64,000 bases of DNA. Source: Sideroxydans sp. (GTDB taxonomy: Bacteria > Pseudomonadota > Gammaproteobacteria > Burkholderiales > Gallionellaceae). A program made the position numbers and the translations under genes. A model generated the notes under the pieces. It was not told where the DNA came from and did no database searches. It worked only from the letters and a program-made list of their open reading frames with translations. The stretch is taken from assembly GCA_024636935.1 (NCBI GenBank), contig JAGXGC010000004.1, forward strand, positions 81,287 through 145,286. The letters are read 5' to 3'. How positions within the stretch are numbered: the first letter of the stretch is position 1; each line of letters begins with the position of its first letter. Below are positions 55,679-63,919 of this stretch, one piece after another.

Positions 55679-56461
55679 ATGCTGAACACTTCCAAATTCA
55701 CCCTGCTCACCGGATTGCTGCTGGTCACTATCGGCGCACAGGCTGCCGATAAGCCGGTCGCACTAGTGAATGGTGTGGCGATCCCTCAATCGCGCGTTGA
55801 TCTGCGCGTCGCAGTTGCTGCGACTCAAGGCGGACAAACGGATTCAGAGGAATTGCGCAAAGCCATCCGCGAAGACCTGATAAATCTGGAAGTTCTATCC
55901 CAAGCAGCTGCCAAGCAAGATCTCGAAAAGCAGGATGACACCAAGCAGCAACTGGAACTGGCACGCCAGTCCGTGCTCGCCAGTGCCTTCGTGCAGGACT
56001 ACGTCAAGAACAATCCAGTCGATGAAGCCGTCCTGAAGCAGGATTACGAAACCATGAAGTCGCGCGTAGGCGACAAAGAATACAAGGTATCCCACATCCT
56101 TGTTGCTACCGAAGACGAAGCCAAAGCCATCGCTAAGCGCGTGAAAAAGGAATCATTCTCCAAGGTCGCGAAGCAGAAATCGAACGACCCCGGCTCCAAA
56201 GACAAAGGCGGTGATCTAGGCTTCACCGTTCCGAGCAATTTCGTACAGCCATTCGGTGAAGCCATCCTCACACTGAAGAAAGGTGAGATCAGCGCACCCG
56301 TGCAGACACAGTACGGCTGGCACATCATCAAGCTGGAAGACACCCGCGAACTGAAGGTGCCGACCTTTGAAGAGATGAAGCCGCGCTTGGAACAACGCCG
56401 CAAACAAGAAGCAGTACAGAAGGCTATCTCCGATCTGCGTAGCAAGGCGCGCATCGAATAA
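55679..56461 (+). CDS. Periplasmic PpiC-type peptidyl-prolyl isomerase
   Basis: The start is ATG 55679, with AAAGGAAAG upstream; the longer frame to 55616 is unlikely. The 260-residue product has a signal peptide (LLTGLLLVTIGAQAAD) and an N-terminal chaperone-like helical region. The parvulin domain (about 133-225) carries KVSHILVATEDEAKAIAKRV, DPGSKDKGGDLGF and QTQYGWHIIKLE. It assists folding of exported proteins. Confidence 0.94.
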   Translation: MLNTSKFTLLTGLLLVTIGAQAADKPVALVNGVAIPQSRVDLRVAVAATQGGQTDSEELRKAIREDLINLEVLSQAAAKQDLEKQDDTKQQLELARQSVLASAFVQDYVKNNPVDEAVLKQDYETMKSRVGDKEYKVSHILVATEDEAKAIAKRVKKESFSKVAKQKSNDPGSKDKGGDLGFTVPSNFVQPFGEAILTLKKGEISAPVQTQYGWHIIKLEDTRELKVPTFEEMKPRLEQRRKQEAVQKAISDLRSKARIE

Positions 56462-56482
56462 CGAAGCTAGCCTCGGCAAGTA

Positions 56483-56509
56483 AAAAGGACATCCTCGTGA
56501 TGTCCTTTT
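56483..56509 (+). terminator. Terminator of the bcp-ppiC run
   Basis: Perfect 11-base inverted repeat AAAAGGACATC / GATGTCCTTTT with a 5-base loop and following T-rich tract, 21 bases after the ppiC stop. Confidence 0.92.
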
Positions 56510-56616
56510 CATTTTTTGAATCAACAATGCAAGTCCAACTCTTGATTCTGCGTTGACAGCTTGAACGCACTCGCCCTAAAGTTCGGTCATAGTCACTTAC
56601 TGCAAGGAATGTACAC

Positions 56617-57414
56617 ATGTCTCAAAGCTTATCCTCTCTAGTCCTCGCTGCCGCTATGATGCTCTGGAACGGCGTTGCCTTCGCCTCGTCATGCGACCCG
56701 AGCGAAGCGGACGTCACCGATAGCAGCATCATGCATTACCGAGAATCCAAGTGTGCCAACAAGGTGATGGAGCAAGCAGAGCAGACGTTCAAGGAAGGCG
56801 TGACACTGGAAAAGCGTGGCGAGATGTCGCGCATGTGCAGCAACTTCAACGCAGCATTGATGAACTTGGACAAATACCGGCGCGGTGATTGGCGTGAGCG
56901 TTATGCCCGTATCGCAAAGCAAGTCGATGAAGACTTCGCTGATCGTCTGGCGCGCTTTGAAAAGACCATATGCCCGCAAAAGATCCAACTCTACCAACAT
57001 CTCGCCAGCAAGGGCGACGCATGGTCCATGTTCCGTCTGGGCACCAGCTATGCCAAAGGCATCGGCGTGCGCCAGAACGACACCGAAGCACTAGCTTGGT
57101 TACAGCAGGCCGCAGACCGTGACTATCCTGATGCCTACATGTCGCTCGGCATCATGTATAGCGATGGCATGGCTTTCGCCCCAGACTACCGCATCGCCTT
57201 CAATTGGTTCTCCAAGTCAGCCGAGTTGAACAATGCAGAAGCACAGTTCCAGTTGGGTGGTCTGTATCGCAAAGGCATGGGCGTAGAGAAAAGCCCCATC
57301 CAGGCAGTCGAGTGGTATCGCAAGGCGGCAGAACAAGGCCATGAGGGCGCCAAGGCCCGCCTGAAAGAGATGTATCGCGCCAAAGAAGCCAAAGAACCAC
57401 TGTTCGGCTACTGA
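56617..57414 (+). CDS. Sel1-repeat periplasmic protein
   Basis: A 265-residue protein with a signal peptide (LVLAAAMMLWNGVAFASS), a helical N-terminal half with three Cys, and about three Sel1-like repeats in 130-250 (AWSMFRLGTSYAKGIGVRQN; DAYMSLGIMYSDGMAFAPDY; AEAQFQLGGLYRKGMGVEKS). Sel1 repeats mediate protein-protein contacts; the partner is unknown. AAGGA lies upstream of the ATG. Confidence 0.9.
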   Translation: MSQSLSSLVLAAAMMLWNGVAFASSCDPSEADVTDSSIMHYRESKCANKVMEQAEQTFKEGVTLEKRGEMSRMCSNFNAALMNLDKYRRGDWRERYARIAKQVDEDFADRLARFEKTICPQKIQLYQHLASKGDAWSMFRLGTSYAKGIGVRQNDTEALAWLQQAADRDYPDAYMSLGIMYSDGMAFAPDYRIAFNWFSKSAELNNAEAQFQLGGLYRKGMGVEKSPIQAVEWYRKAAEQGHEGAKARLKEMYRAKEAKEPLFGY

Positions 57415-57509
57415 CGACAGCTTGCGTTCCTCCTTCCGGATCAAATACTTGAACATATCCTCTACGAGGCGTATGCTTTCAATCGTAGATTCTCGCAGGG
57501 AGTAATGCC

Positions 57510-57899
57510 ATGCCTACCGCATCTTCTCTATCCCTGAGCACCAGCGGCTACGTACAGCAATTCAGGCAACAGCAAGCTCAACGTTCCGCTGATCAGGCTC
57601 GCCAGACCGCACAATCGTTGCAAAGCCAAGCGCAAACCGCTCGCTCTGAGGCCGCACGTGCACAACAGAATGCACGCGATATCGAAATAAAGGCTGGGCA
57701 AGCACAGTCAGAAGCCAACCGAGTAAGCGTGAACGTAAAAGCCGCCTCAAATATTGAGACTGCACAGGCAAATCTGCAGACATCCTATGACCGGCTTCCA
57801 GACCAGATCGTAGCTGCCAAGACCGACACTTACACGGCACCAAGCACGACCGGCTCATCAACTGCCAACGTCGGCACAGTCATTAATACAACAGCCTGA
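57510..57899 (+). CDS. Coiled-coil hypothetical protein
   Basis: A 129-residue Gln/Ala-rich protein. Residues about 15-75 form a continuous helix (VQQFRQQQAQRSADQARQTA; SEAARAQQNARDIEIKAGQA). The C-terminus is low-complexity Thr/Ser (YTAPSTTGSSTANVGTVIN). It has no signal peptide. No family is recognised. GGGAG lies upstream and a strong terminator follows. Confidence 0.75.
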   Translation: MPTASSLSLSTSGYVQQFRQQQAQRSADQARQTAQSLQSQAQTARSEAARAQQNARDIEIKAGQAQSEANRVSVNVKAASNIETAQANLQTSYDRLPDQIVAAKTDTYTAPSTTGSSTANVGTVINTTA

Positions 57900-57909
57900 A
57901 AACAAAAAC

Positions 57910-57938
57910 GCCGCACAACGCTTCATGCGTTGTGCGGC
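57910..57938. terminator. Bidirectional terminator between the coiled-coil gene and djlA
   Basis: An 11-base inverted repeat GCCGCACAACG / CGTTGTGCGGC with a 7-base loop and flanking A and T runs on each side, between convergent genes. Confidence 0.92.
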
Positions 57939-57953
57939 TTTTATTCTTACTGC

Positions 57954-58733
57954 TTACATCCCGCGTTGCTTGCTCACCAGATCGTAAGCCAACTGAATAT
58001 CCTTGGCCTGCTCGGTCGCCACTTTGATCATATCTTCCGGCAAACCCTGCCCCATCAGCTTATCTGGGTGATATTTGCTCATCAGCTTGCGGTAAGCGCG
58101 CTTCACTTCTGCATCACTATTATCCTTGTTCACGCCGAGTGCCTTGTAGGCATCTTCCAGCGCAGTTTCACTGTTCACTTGACCGCCTGCAAAGTGGGTC
58201 TGGTTCACCACCATATCCAGCAAACGCTTGAACGCCTCCGGTCCATAGCCGAGATGGCCCGCGATCTCGGTCAGCAGCTTCTCTTCCTCAGGATGGTATT
58301 CACCGTCAGCCATCGCCATCACGATCAGATAGACCAACAACATCTCTTTCAAGTGATGGGTATGACCGCATACCGACATGAACTTCTTGCATGTCGCATA
58401 CATATCACCGTCACCCGCCGCCCCCTGCTTGAACAATCCAATAGCCTGCTGGCGGTGCTCTGCTGTCATGCCCAGTTTTTGCATCAATACCTCGGCATGG
58501 GCGACCTCAGCTTCCGAAACACGTCCATCTGCCTTGGCTAGCTTGCCCATGGCAATGAACACTGTCTCCAGAAACACAGTCTGCCGCAATGCGGCATGCA
58601 AAGGATTCAGCGCGCCCTGCCCGAACGCACGGATACGGTCGATGACAGCTCCCAGGATAAGCCCTAGGAAAGCGCCTACCCAACCCAACAATAAATAACC
58701 AACTACGACACAGATAAGCTTAAACACGATCAC
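57954..58733 (-). CDS. djlA: Co-chaperone DjlA (TerB plus J domain)
   Basis: A 259-residue protein with an N-terminal membrane anchor of glycine-rich helix (VVVGYLLLGWVGAFLGLILG). A TerB-like helical domain follows (about 50-160; FIAMGKLAKADGRVSEAEVA). The C-terminal J domain (about 188-255) has YKALGVNKDNSDAEVKRAYR and HPD in SKYHPDKLMGQGLP. It presents substrates to DnaK at the inner membrane. Confidence 0.94.
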   Translation of the reverse strand: MIVFKLICVVVGYLLLGWVGAFLGLILGAVIDRIRAFGQGALNPLHAALRQTVFLETVFIAMGKLAKADGRVSEAEVAHAEVLMQKLGMTAEHRQQAIGLFKQGAAGDGDMYATCKKFMSVCGHTHHLKEMLLVYLIVMAMADGEYHPEEEKLLTEIAGHLGYGPEAFKRLLDMVVNQTHFAGGQVNSETALEDAYKALGVNKDNSDAEVKRAYRKLMSKYHPDKLMGQGLPEDMIKVATEQAKDIQLAYDLVSKQRGM

Positions 58734-58875
58734 TCCTGAAACAAAATGAACAAAACAATGTGCGCATTATAACGGCGGCGCCCACCAAAAAAGCCCCACT
58801 TCAGCTACAAATCGCCCCTTTCGGAATGCATGAAGTTGCGTAGAATGCCCGCCGCCTCGTACCGACTTGCATACC

Positions 58876-59175
58876 ATGACGACTGAACTCAGCAGCCTGT
58901 TCGGCTATCCCGCAGCCTTCCTGACCACTATCGCCTTCGTACCGCAAGCATGGCAATCTTGGCGCACACGCGACCTCTCAGGCATCTCGCTACCGATGTA
59001 CACACTCTTTACATTGGGTGTGGCTTTCTGGCTGGGTTACGGAATCGTCATCGGCAGTTTGCCCGTGATCGCCGCCAATACCATCACCTTGTTGCTCGCT
59101 TCAGTGGTGCTTTGCCTGAAGATTATCGAGACACGTCGCCGCTACCTGTTGCGCAAAATCGAGCCTCCGACCTAA
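58876..59175 (+). CDS. SemiSWEET-family transporter
   Basis: The start is ATG 58876 (MTTELSSLFGYPAAFLTTIA); an in-frame TTG at 58867 is less likely. The 99-residue protein has three hydrophobic segments and the PQ-loop motif TTIAFVPQAWQSWRTRDLSG, the SemiSWEET layout. Such proteins dimerise to move small sugars or metabolites. Its stop overlaps the convergent phosphatase gene by four bases. Confidence 0.92.
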   Translation: MTTELSSLFGYPAAFLTTIAFVPQAWQSWRTRDLSGISLPMYTLFTLGVAFWLGYGIVIGSLPVIAANTITLLLASVVLCLKIIETRRRYLLRKIEPPT

Positions 59176-59705
59176 GGCCAGACCAGTTCCACCGATTCGC
59201 AGTTATCCAGTTTTTGCAGGCATGCTTTTTCAGGCGTTACGCTCCTCAGCGTGAGCGCCGCGATGATCGGATTCTCATGCGACACCACCAACAAGATGCC
59301 ATCAGGATGGCGCTGTGCAACCTCGTCAAAAAAACTGCGCACGCGCACCATCTGTTCGATGAATGACTCACCCTTGGGCGGCTTGGTATGCAGATAATCC
59401 GCGCTCACTAAATCATTGAACAGATCCACATGCTGCCCATCCATACCTGAGATGCGCTCGTTCAATCGCGCATCTATCGATGCTGTCAAAGCATGATGTT
59501 GTAATAAAATGCTGGCCGTTTGCTGTGCCCGATGGAACTGCGATACATAAGCGTGCGTGAACGACACATTTCGTATTCTCTCGGCAGCTACACTTGCTTG
59601 CGCTCTTCCTCGTGCCGTCAATGCAACGATGCGCTGCGGATCATCATTGATCTCATGCTTCACATTTCCTTTGCTTTCGCCATGACGAAACAGAATCAAT
59701 CTCAT
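59172..59705 (-). CDS. Histidine phosphatase family protein
   Basis: A 177-residue member of the phosphoglycerate-mutase-like superfamily. The catalytic RHGES is at residues 7-11 in LILFRHGESKGNV. YVSQFHRAQQTASILLQ and VVSHENPIIAALTL complete the active site. Small-molecule phosphatase activity is likely; the substrate is unknown. Confidence 0.92.
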   Translation of the reverse strand: MRLILFRHGESKGNVKHEINDDPQRIVALTARGRAQASVAAERIRNVSFTHAYVSQFHRAQQTASILLQHHALTASIDARLNERISGMDGQHVDLFNDLVSADYLHTKPPKGESFIEQMVRVRSFFDEVAQRHPDGILLVVSHENPIIAALTLRSVTPEKACLQKLDNCESVELVWP

Positions 59706-59749
59706 AATAAGCCTCTTTTCATTGTGGCTTTAATGCTCCTTCTGCGTCA

Positions 59750-59778
59750 TTGACACACTGTCATTCAGCGCCTAGAGT
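59750..59778 (+). promoter_or_regulatory. Sigma70-type promoter of the CHASE-PAS-GGDEF gene
   Basis: TTGACA at 59750-59755, a 17-base spacer, and TAGAGT at 59773-59778. The conserved leader begins (GACTTGCAG) eight bases after the -10 box, at the expected transcription start. The promoter at 62320-62348 is arranged identically. Confidence 0.75.
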
Positions 59779-59785
59779 CACAAAA

Positions 59786-59899
59786 GACTTGCAGATTCGC
59801 TGACCTGATATTGCTCCGCATGCACGGCGCAAGAAGCTCAGCGAAATCCCCGGACAGGAGGCTGGCGTAAGTATGTATCCCCCAATAGGGATTAGCCAG
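59786..59899 (+). ncRNA. Candidate structured leader RNA, copy A
   Basis: This segment aligns with 62356-62473. Conserved blocks in order are GACTTGCAG, CCGCATG, GAAATCCCCGG, ACAGGAGGCTGGCG, AAG, then GGGA and CCAG. CTTGC (59788-59792) can pair with GTAAG (59867-59871), closing an 84-nt domain; copy B has CTTGC/GCAAG. Downstream, GGGATT can pair with a local ATCCC or with AATCCC inside the domain, two mutually exclusive options. It does not match the class I or II c-di-GMP riboswitch consensus that I know. Class and ligand are unknown. Confidence 0.6.
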
Positions 59900-59953
59900 T
59901 TGTTGTCGCATCAGGGGAATCAATTGTTAGTCAAACATCTAGACAAGGCCGCC

Positions 59954-62293
59954 ATGTCACACATGGTAGATCGGCAACAGTTCTGTATCTATGCCTTCCT
60001 GACTATGGTCGTCGGCTTGCTATCGACCCTATATTTCAGCTACGACGCCAAGATCGATGCAGACCTGCTCGAACATGACCGCTTCGCCGCCGCCAGCGAA
60101 GACATACGCTCGCATCTACTCTCCACACTTTCTTCCCACGAACAGCTGCTGCTCGGCGCGGCGGCATTATTCGACGCATCTGCTGAAGTCTCGAGAGACG
60201 AATGGAAGTCATACGTCAGTCGTCTGCAGCTAAACAATCATTTCAAATGCGCCCAAGGGGTCGGCTACGCGGAATGGCTTCCCCCGCAGAAGTTGAACAG
60301 CCATATAACCTCCGTGCGCCGCTCAGGTTTCAGCGACTATGTGGTCTGGCCTCGGCATCCGCGCGATGCCTATAGTGCGATTGTCTATGTCGAACCCTTC
60401 GACGTGCGTAACCAGCGTTCATTCGGCTATGACATGTTCTCCGAACCAATTCGTCGCAGCGCCATGGAACGCGCACGCGACACAGGCATGATGACGCTCT
60501 CTGGCAAGGTCAAGTTAGTGCAGGAGACAACAGAAGATGTCCAGTCTGGCACCCTGATGTATGTCCCGCTCTATCGCAGCGGCATGATTCACGAAACTTT
60601 GGAGCAGCGCAAAGCCAGTCTGTATGGCTGGGTATATAGTCCGTTTCGCATGCACGACATGGTCGAGAACATCCTAAAAGATGCCAACATCGACCTAAAG
60701 TCTCGCAACATCCACCTGCACATCTACGACGGCAAGAACATCAATAGCGACACGCTACTCTACTCGAACACCCCCCGCCCTGCCGATTACAGCAAATCAC
60801 CGACAATCCAGCAGACACTTGCGTTCGGTGGCAGCGAGTGGACCATGCAGTTCGAGAACATCGCTCCCCACGCAAACGGACTCGACTACAGTAAGGTTAA
60901 GACCATCTTCTTCAGTGGCACACTCACCAGCATCCTGATGTTCTTCCTGATTAACGCCCTTTCAAAATCACGCAGTGCCTTGCTTAAAGCCGAGGCAGCA
61001 ACCTCCCAACTGCGCAAGAGCGAAGAAAATCTGCGTGTGTTGGCGAAGAACGAGTCCGTGCTGATCTGGACAGCCGGAACAGACAAGAGATGCACCTACT
61101 TCAACCAGGTCTGGCTTGACTTCACCGGACGCGCACTGGAACAGGAACTGGGCGATGGATGGCTAGAAAGCGTACACCCTGATGACCACGAAGAATGTCT
61201 GCTCGGATTCCTTACGGCATTTGATGCACGCAAAGCTTTCACACTGGAATATCGCCTACGCCATCACAGCGGTGAATATCATTGGATCGTTGACCACGGC
61301 GTGCCACGGTTCAATAGCCAAGGCGAGTTCCTCGGTTACATCGGCAGCGGAGTCGACATCAATGACAAAAAGGAGACTGAGGTACAACTCAAACTCGCCA
61401 CGTTCGCCATGGAAAATGCTTTCGACGAGATCTACTGGTTGGATACTCAAGGCAACATCCGTTATGTCAATAACAAGGCCTGCCAGACACTGGGTTATAC
61501 CCGTGAAGAATTGATACAGCTTTCCATACCCGACCTAGACCCCGACTTCCCGATGGAGCATTGGCAGTCGAATTGGGAAGCGCTCAAGCGAGATAAATCA
61601 CAGCTTTTTGAGACAAGACACCGACGCAAAGATGGCAGCATCATTCCGGTTGAAGTCTCAGCCAACCATGTCAAACTGGGTGAGCTCGAATACGACGTCG
61701 CTTTCTGTCGTGACATCACCAAGCGCAAACAGGCCGAGCAAGAGATTTACACGCTCGCCTACTTCGACGCACTGACCCATCTACCCAACCGGCGCAAGCT
61801 GAGCGACCGACTTTCGAGCTCTCTCGCCAATAGCAAACGCAACAACACTTTAGGCGCATTGCTGTTTCTTGACCTGGACAATTTCAAACCGATCAACGAC
61901 AAATGGGGCCACGAAGTCGGCGATCAATTGCTGATTGAAGTCGCACGGAGACTCACAACCACTGTGCGCGAGATCGACACAGTTGCACGTTATGGTGGCG
62001 ATGAATTCGTAATCGTGCTCGGCGACCTGTCCAGCAGTGCTGAAGAAATGACGACACAAGCTAAAATCGTTGCAAATAAAATCTCTGCATCGCTATACGA
62101 GCCCTACCATTTGATCAAACATGATACTGAACAGACCACCTCGGTCACACATAGATGCACCTGTAGCATCGGCATCACTTTGTTCGACGGAAAATCCGAC
62201 ACACAGTACGACATCCTCAGTCGTGGCGACAGCGCCATGTACCGCGCAAAAGAATCAGGGGAAAACCAGATACACATACATACATCCACGTAA
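59954..62293 (+). CDS. CHASE-PAS-PAS-GGDEF diguanylate cyclase
   Basis: The start is set at ATG 59954 (MSHMVDRQQFCIYAFLTMVV), with AAGG upstream. A TTG at 59924 with GGGGA upstream is possible; the ATG at 59873 would lie inside the leader RNA. The 779-residue protein has a membrane helix (about 11-30), a periplasmic CHASE domain (about 60-285), a second helix near 325-340, two PAS/PAC domains (about 365-600) and a GGDEF domain (about 615-775). The catalytic YGGDEF is intact, and RxxD (REID) sits five residues before it, so product inhibition is expected. Expression is probably set by the leader RNA. Confidence 0.9.
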   Translation: MSHMVDRQQFCIYAFLTMVVGLLSTLYFSYDAKIDADLLEHDRFAAASEDIRSHLLSTLSSHEQLLLGAAALFDASAEVSRDEWKSYVSRLQLNNHFKCAQGVGYAEWLPPQKLNSHITSVRRSGFSDYVVWPRHPRDAYSAIVYVEPFDVRNQRSFGYDMFSEPIRRSAMERARDTGMMTLSGKVKLVQETTEDVQSGTLMYVPLYRSGMIHETLEQRKASLYGWVYSPFRMHDMVENILKDANIDLKSRNIHLHIYDGKNINSDTLLYSNTPRPADYSKSPTIQQTLAFGGSEWTMQFENIAPHANGLDYSKVKTIFFSGTLTSILMFFLINALSKSRSALLKAEAATSQLRKSEENLRVLAKNESVLIWTAGTDKRCTYFNQVWLDFTGRALEQELGDGWLESVHPDDHEECLLGFLTAFDARKAFTLEYRLRHHSGEYHWIVDHGVPRFNSQGEFLGYIGSGVDINDKKETEVQLKLATFAMENAFDEIYWLDTQGNIRYVNNKACQTLGYTREELIQLSIPDLDPDFPMEHWQSNWEALKRDKSQLFETRHRRKDGSIIPVEVSANHVKLGELEYDVAFCRDITKRKQAEQEIYTLAYFDALTHLPNRRKLSDRLSSSLANSKRNNTLGALLFLDLDNFKPINDKWGHEVGDQLLIEVARRLTTTVREIDTVARYGGDEFVIVLGDLSSSAEEMTTQAKIVANKISASLYEPYHLIKHDTEQTTSVTHRCTCSIGITLFDGKSDTQYDILSRGDSAMYRAKESGENQIHIHTST

Positions 62294-62319
62294 CCACCCA
62301 AGCACACCAGCCCCCCCCA

Positions 62320-62348
62320 TTGACTTCGCCCGAACTTCACCCTACATT
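62320..62348 (+). promoter_or_regulatory. Sigma70-type promoter of the 62503 gene
   Basis: TTGACT at 62320-62325, a 17-base spacer, and TACATT at 62343-62348. The conserved leader begins (GACTTGCAG) eight bases after the -10 box, exactly as at the first copy. Confidence 0.75.
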
Positions 62349-62355
62349 CATACCC

Positions 62356-62473
62356 GACTTGCAGTTCGCTCAAGGCACATCGCACCGCATGTACGGTGTG
62401 GGGCCAAAGACGAAATCCCCGGAACAGGAGGCTGGCGCAAGATGAAATTCCCGCATCGACGGGGACTAACCAG
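62356..62473 (+). ncRNA. Candidate structured leader RNA, copy B
   Basis: Partner of 59786-59899. CTTGC (62358-62362) pairs with GCAAG (62437-62441), giving the same 84-nt domain as copy A, where the middle pair is G-U. An internal hairpin CACCG / CGGTG (62392-62396 and following) is strong here and weaker in copy A. Downstream, CCCG / CGGG forms a local hairpin before the GGGGAGGG ribosome site of the 62503 gene. Confidence 0.6.
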
Positions 62474-62502
62474 CACCAAATTGTTCGACAAAGGGGAGGG
62501 CA

Positions 62503-63396
62503 ATGAAGCACCTGTTCGCAGTCATCACACTGCTCGGCTTGATATTTCAAGCAAGCGCGCTAGATCAGTCTGATAGCGGCAACTACGCCGCAGTCCATCG
62601 TGATGGACATTTCACCGACTTCACCTTCTTCGTCACGCACAACGCTGGCCAATGGAATGTCGAACAACGGCAACCGGATGGCACATGGGCCAGTGCCACC
62701 TGTTCCAACAACTGCATGTTGCAAAAATCACATGCAAGTGATCTTGCTCGTTTCTTTTCCACAAACGAATTAAACGAGACCCATCCTTCATGCGTACATA
62801 ACAATGCATTCGCATTCTGTCGCCAAGATTCCATCCTCCGACCTGGCGAAAAGGAATACTCCCTCGTCGCGCTGATGATGATGGAGCGCCCCATCCAGAT
62901 TCAACTCAAGAGACTCGACTCAGGATGGAAAGACCCGCAAGGCCGGATGCACCCCGACTCAGAATCCAGAAAAGCTCAGAACGGTTTTGGTGGATGGTTA
63001 CTCGTCACCTCAGATGATGACTGGGAAGCGAAATGGAAAACGGAACCAGCAGCCACCCCGCACATCAGCATGGCCACCTCCATAACCAAGGGGAAGCCTG
63101 TTTATGCACTCACCTTCTTCAGCAACCCCAAGCTCAATGAATACGGTGACGCCGACATCAGTTGTGACATAGACCTGCGCAAACCGGATGGCAGCGCCTC
63201 CTTCCAGCAGACTGATGCGACTTGCTTCAAAGGGACATTAAAAGGCCAGCCAAACTACCTCTACCTTTCGGCCCCAGTCATCAAGTTCATAGGAGAGCAG
63301 AACGACCCCTACGGCGAATGGAAAATCAGCATCACGCTCAAAGACAATGTCGGGCATACCAACCTGCCGCTAAAGACTTCGTTTATTCTTCAGTGA
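62503..63396 (+). CDS. Secreted hypothetical protein under leader RNA copy B
   Basis: A 297-residue protein with a signal peptide (VITLLGLIFQASALD) and GGGGAGGG upstream of the ATG. Cys residues occur at about 72, 76, 101 and 111 (ATCSNNCMLQ; SCVHNNAFAFC) and again near the C-terminus (ISCDIDLRK; ATCFKGTL), which suggests disulfides in the periplasm. The C-terminal part (YLSAPVIKFIGEQNDPYGEW) recalls beta-sandwich domains. I do not recognise a family. Sharing a leader with a diguanylate cyclase suggests an envelope or attachment role; that is inference. Confidence 0.75.
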   Translation: MKHLFAVITLLGLIFQASALDQSDSGNYAAVHRDGHFTDFTFFVTHNAGQWNVEQRQPDGTWASATCSNNCMLQKSHASDLARFFSTNELNETHPSCVHNNAFAFCRQDSILRPGEKEYSLVALMMMERPIQIQLKRLDSGWKDPQGRMHPDSESRKAQNGFGGWLLVTSDDDWEAKWKTEPAATPHISMATSITKGKPVYALTFFSNPKLNEYGDADISCDIDLRKPDGSASFQQTDATCFKGTLKGQPNYLYLSAPVIKFIGEQNDPYGEWKISITLKDNVGHTNLPLKTSFILQ

Positions 63397-63417
63397 CAAA
63401 CTGAAGGGAGTAGCCGC

Positions 63418-63684
63418 ATGGAAATGAAGAAGATCAACTCGGGAAAACTGCGCGCCATCGGCTACGATGCACAGGCACGCATCCTGCAGGTGCAACTAGA
63501 CAACGGCGACACATTGCAATACCTTGGCGTCGGAGTAGAGCTCTGGCGCAGACTCAGCAGTTCAGGGGCTGCATGGAGCTTTTTCCGCGACAACATAGAA
63601 GAAGAGTTCACCGTGAAGAAAGTCTCGGCCTATGCACCGACAGGCAAGAACCCGCTAGATGATCTGTTCGGGCCAAGCGAATAA
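63418..63684 (+). CDS. KTSC-domain protein
   Basis: An 88-residue protein matching the KTSC domain: KKINSGKLRAIGYDAQARIL, VQLDNGDTLQYLGVGVELW. A C-terminal extension follows (KKVSAYAPTGKNPLDDLFG). The family is short and of unknown function, sometimes found with RNA-binding or lysyl-tRNA synthetase-like proteins. It lies 21 bases after the 62503 gene and is probably co-transcribed. Confidence 0.85.
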   Translation: MEMKKINSGKLRAIGYDAQARILQVQLDNGDTLQYLGVGVELWRRLSSSGAAWSFFRDNIEEEFTVKKVSAYAPTGKNPLDDLFGPSE

Positions 63685-63732
63685 TACCGAATGCATCGTT
63701 CCATACCCTTTCACTAACATGAGGAGGAAACA

Positions 63733-63891
63733 ATGAGCCAACCCGAAGACGACTCCATCATCATCAGCGAAGAAGGCGAACACGATGGAAAGACAGTCAT
63801 CCTGCAGCGCTGCCCCAAGCACAATATCGTTTTCCTACCGAGCGAAGGTTGTCCGGAATGTGCCAAAGAGAATGGAGCTACCGGTAGCTGA
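63733..63891 (+). CDS. 52-residue Cys-containing protein
   Basis: ATG 63733 has a perfect GAGGAGGAAACA site and opens 52 codons to TGA 63889-63891. The product is acidic at the N-terminus (MSQPEDDSIIISEEGEHDGK) and ends with RCPKHNIVFLPSEGCPECA, a CPxH...CPxC pair that could bind zinc. It is too short for most gene finders. No family is recognised. Confidence 0.65.
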   Translation: MSQPEDDSIIISEEGEHDGKTVILQRCPKHNIVFLPSEGCPECAKENGATGS

Positions 63892-63919
63892 GCAGAGAAG
63901 GTCTCATCAGCTCTCGACC

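Noticed and set aside
59786-59899. Known c-di-GMP-I or c-di-GMP-II riboswitch
   Set aside because: The conserved blocks of those classes as I know them (for example GCACAGGGCAAACC and GACGCAAAGCC) are absent. A model search would be decisive.
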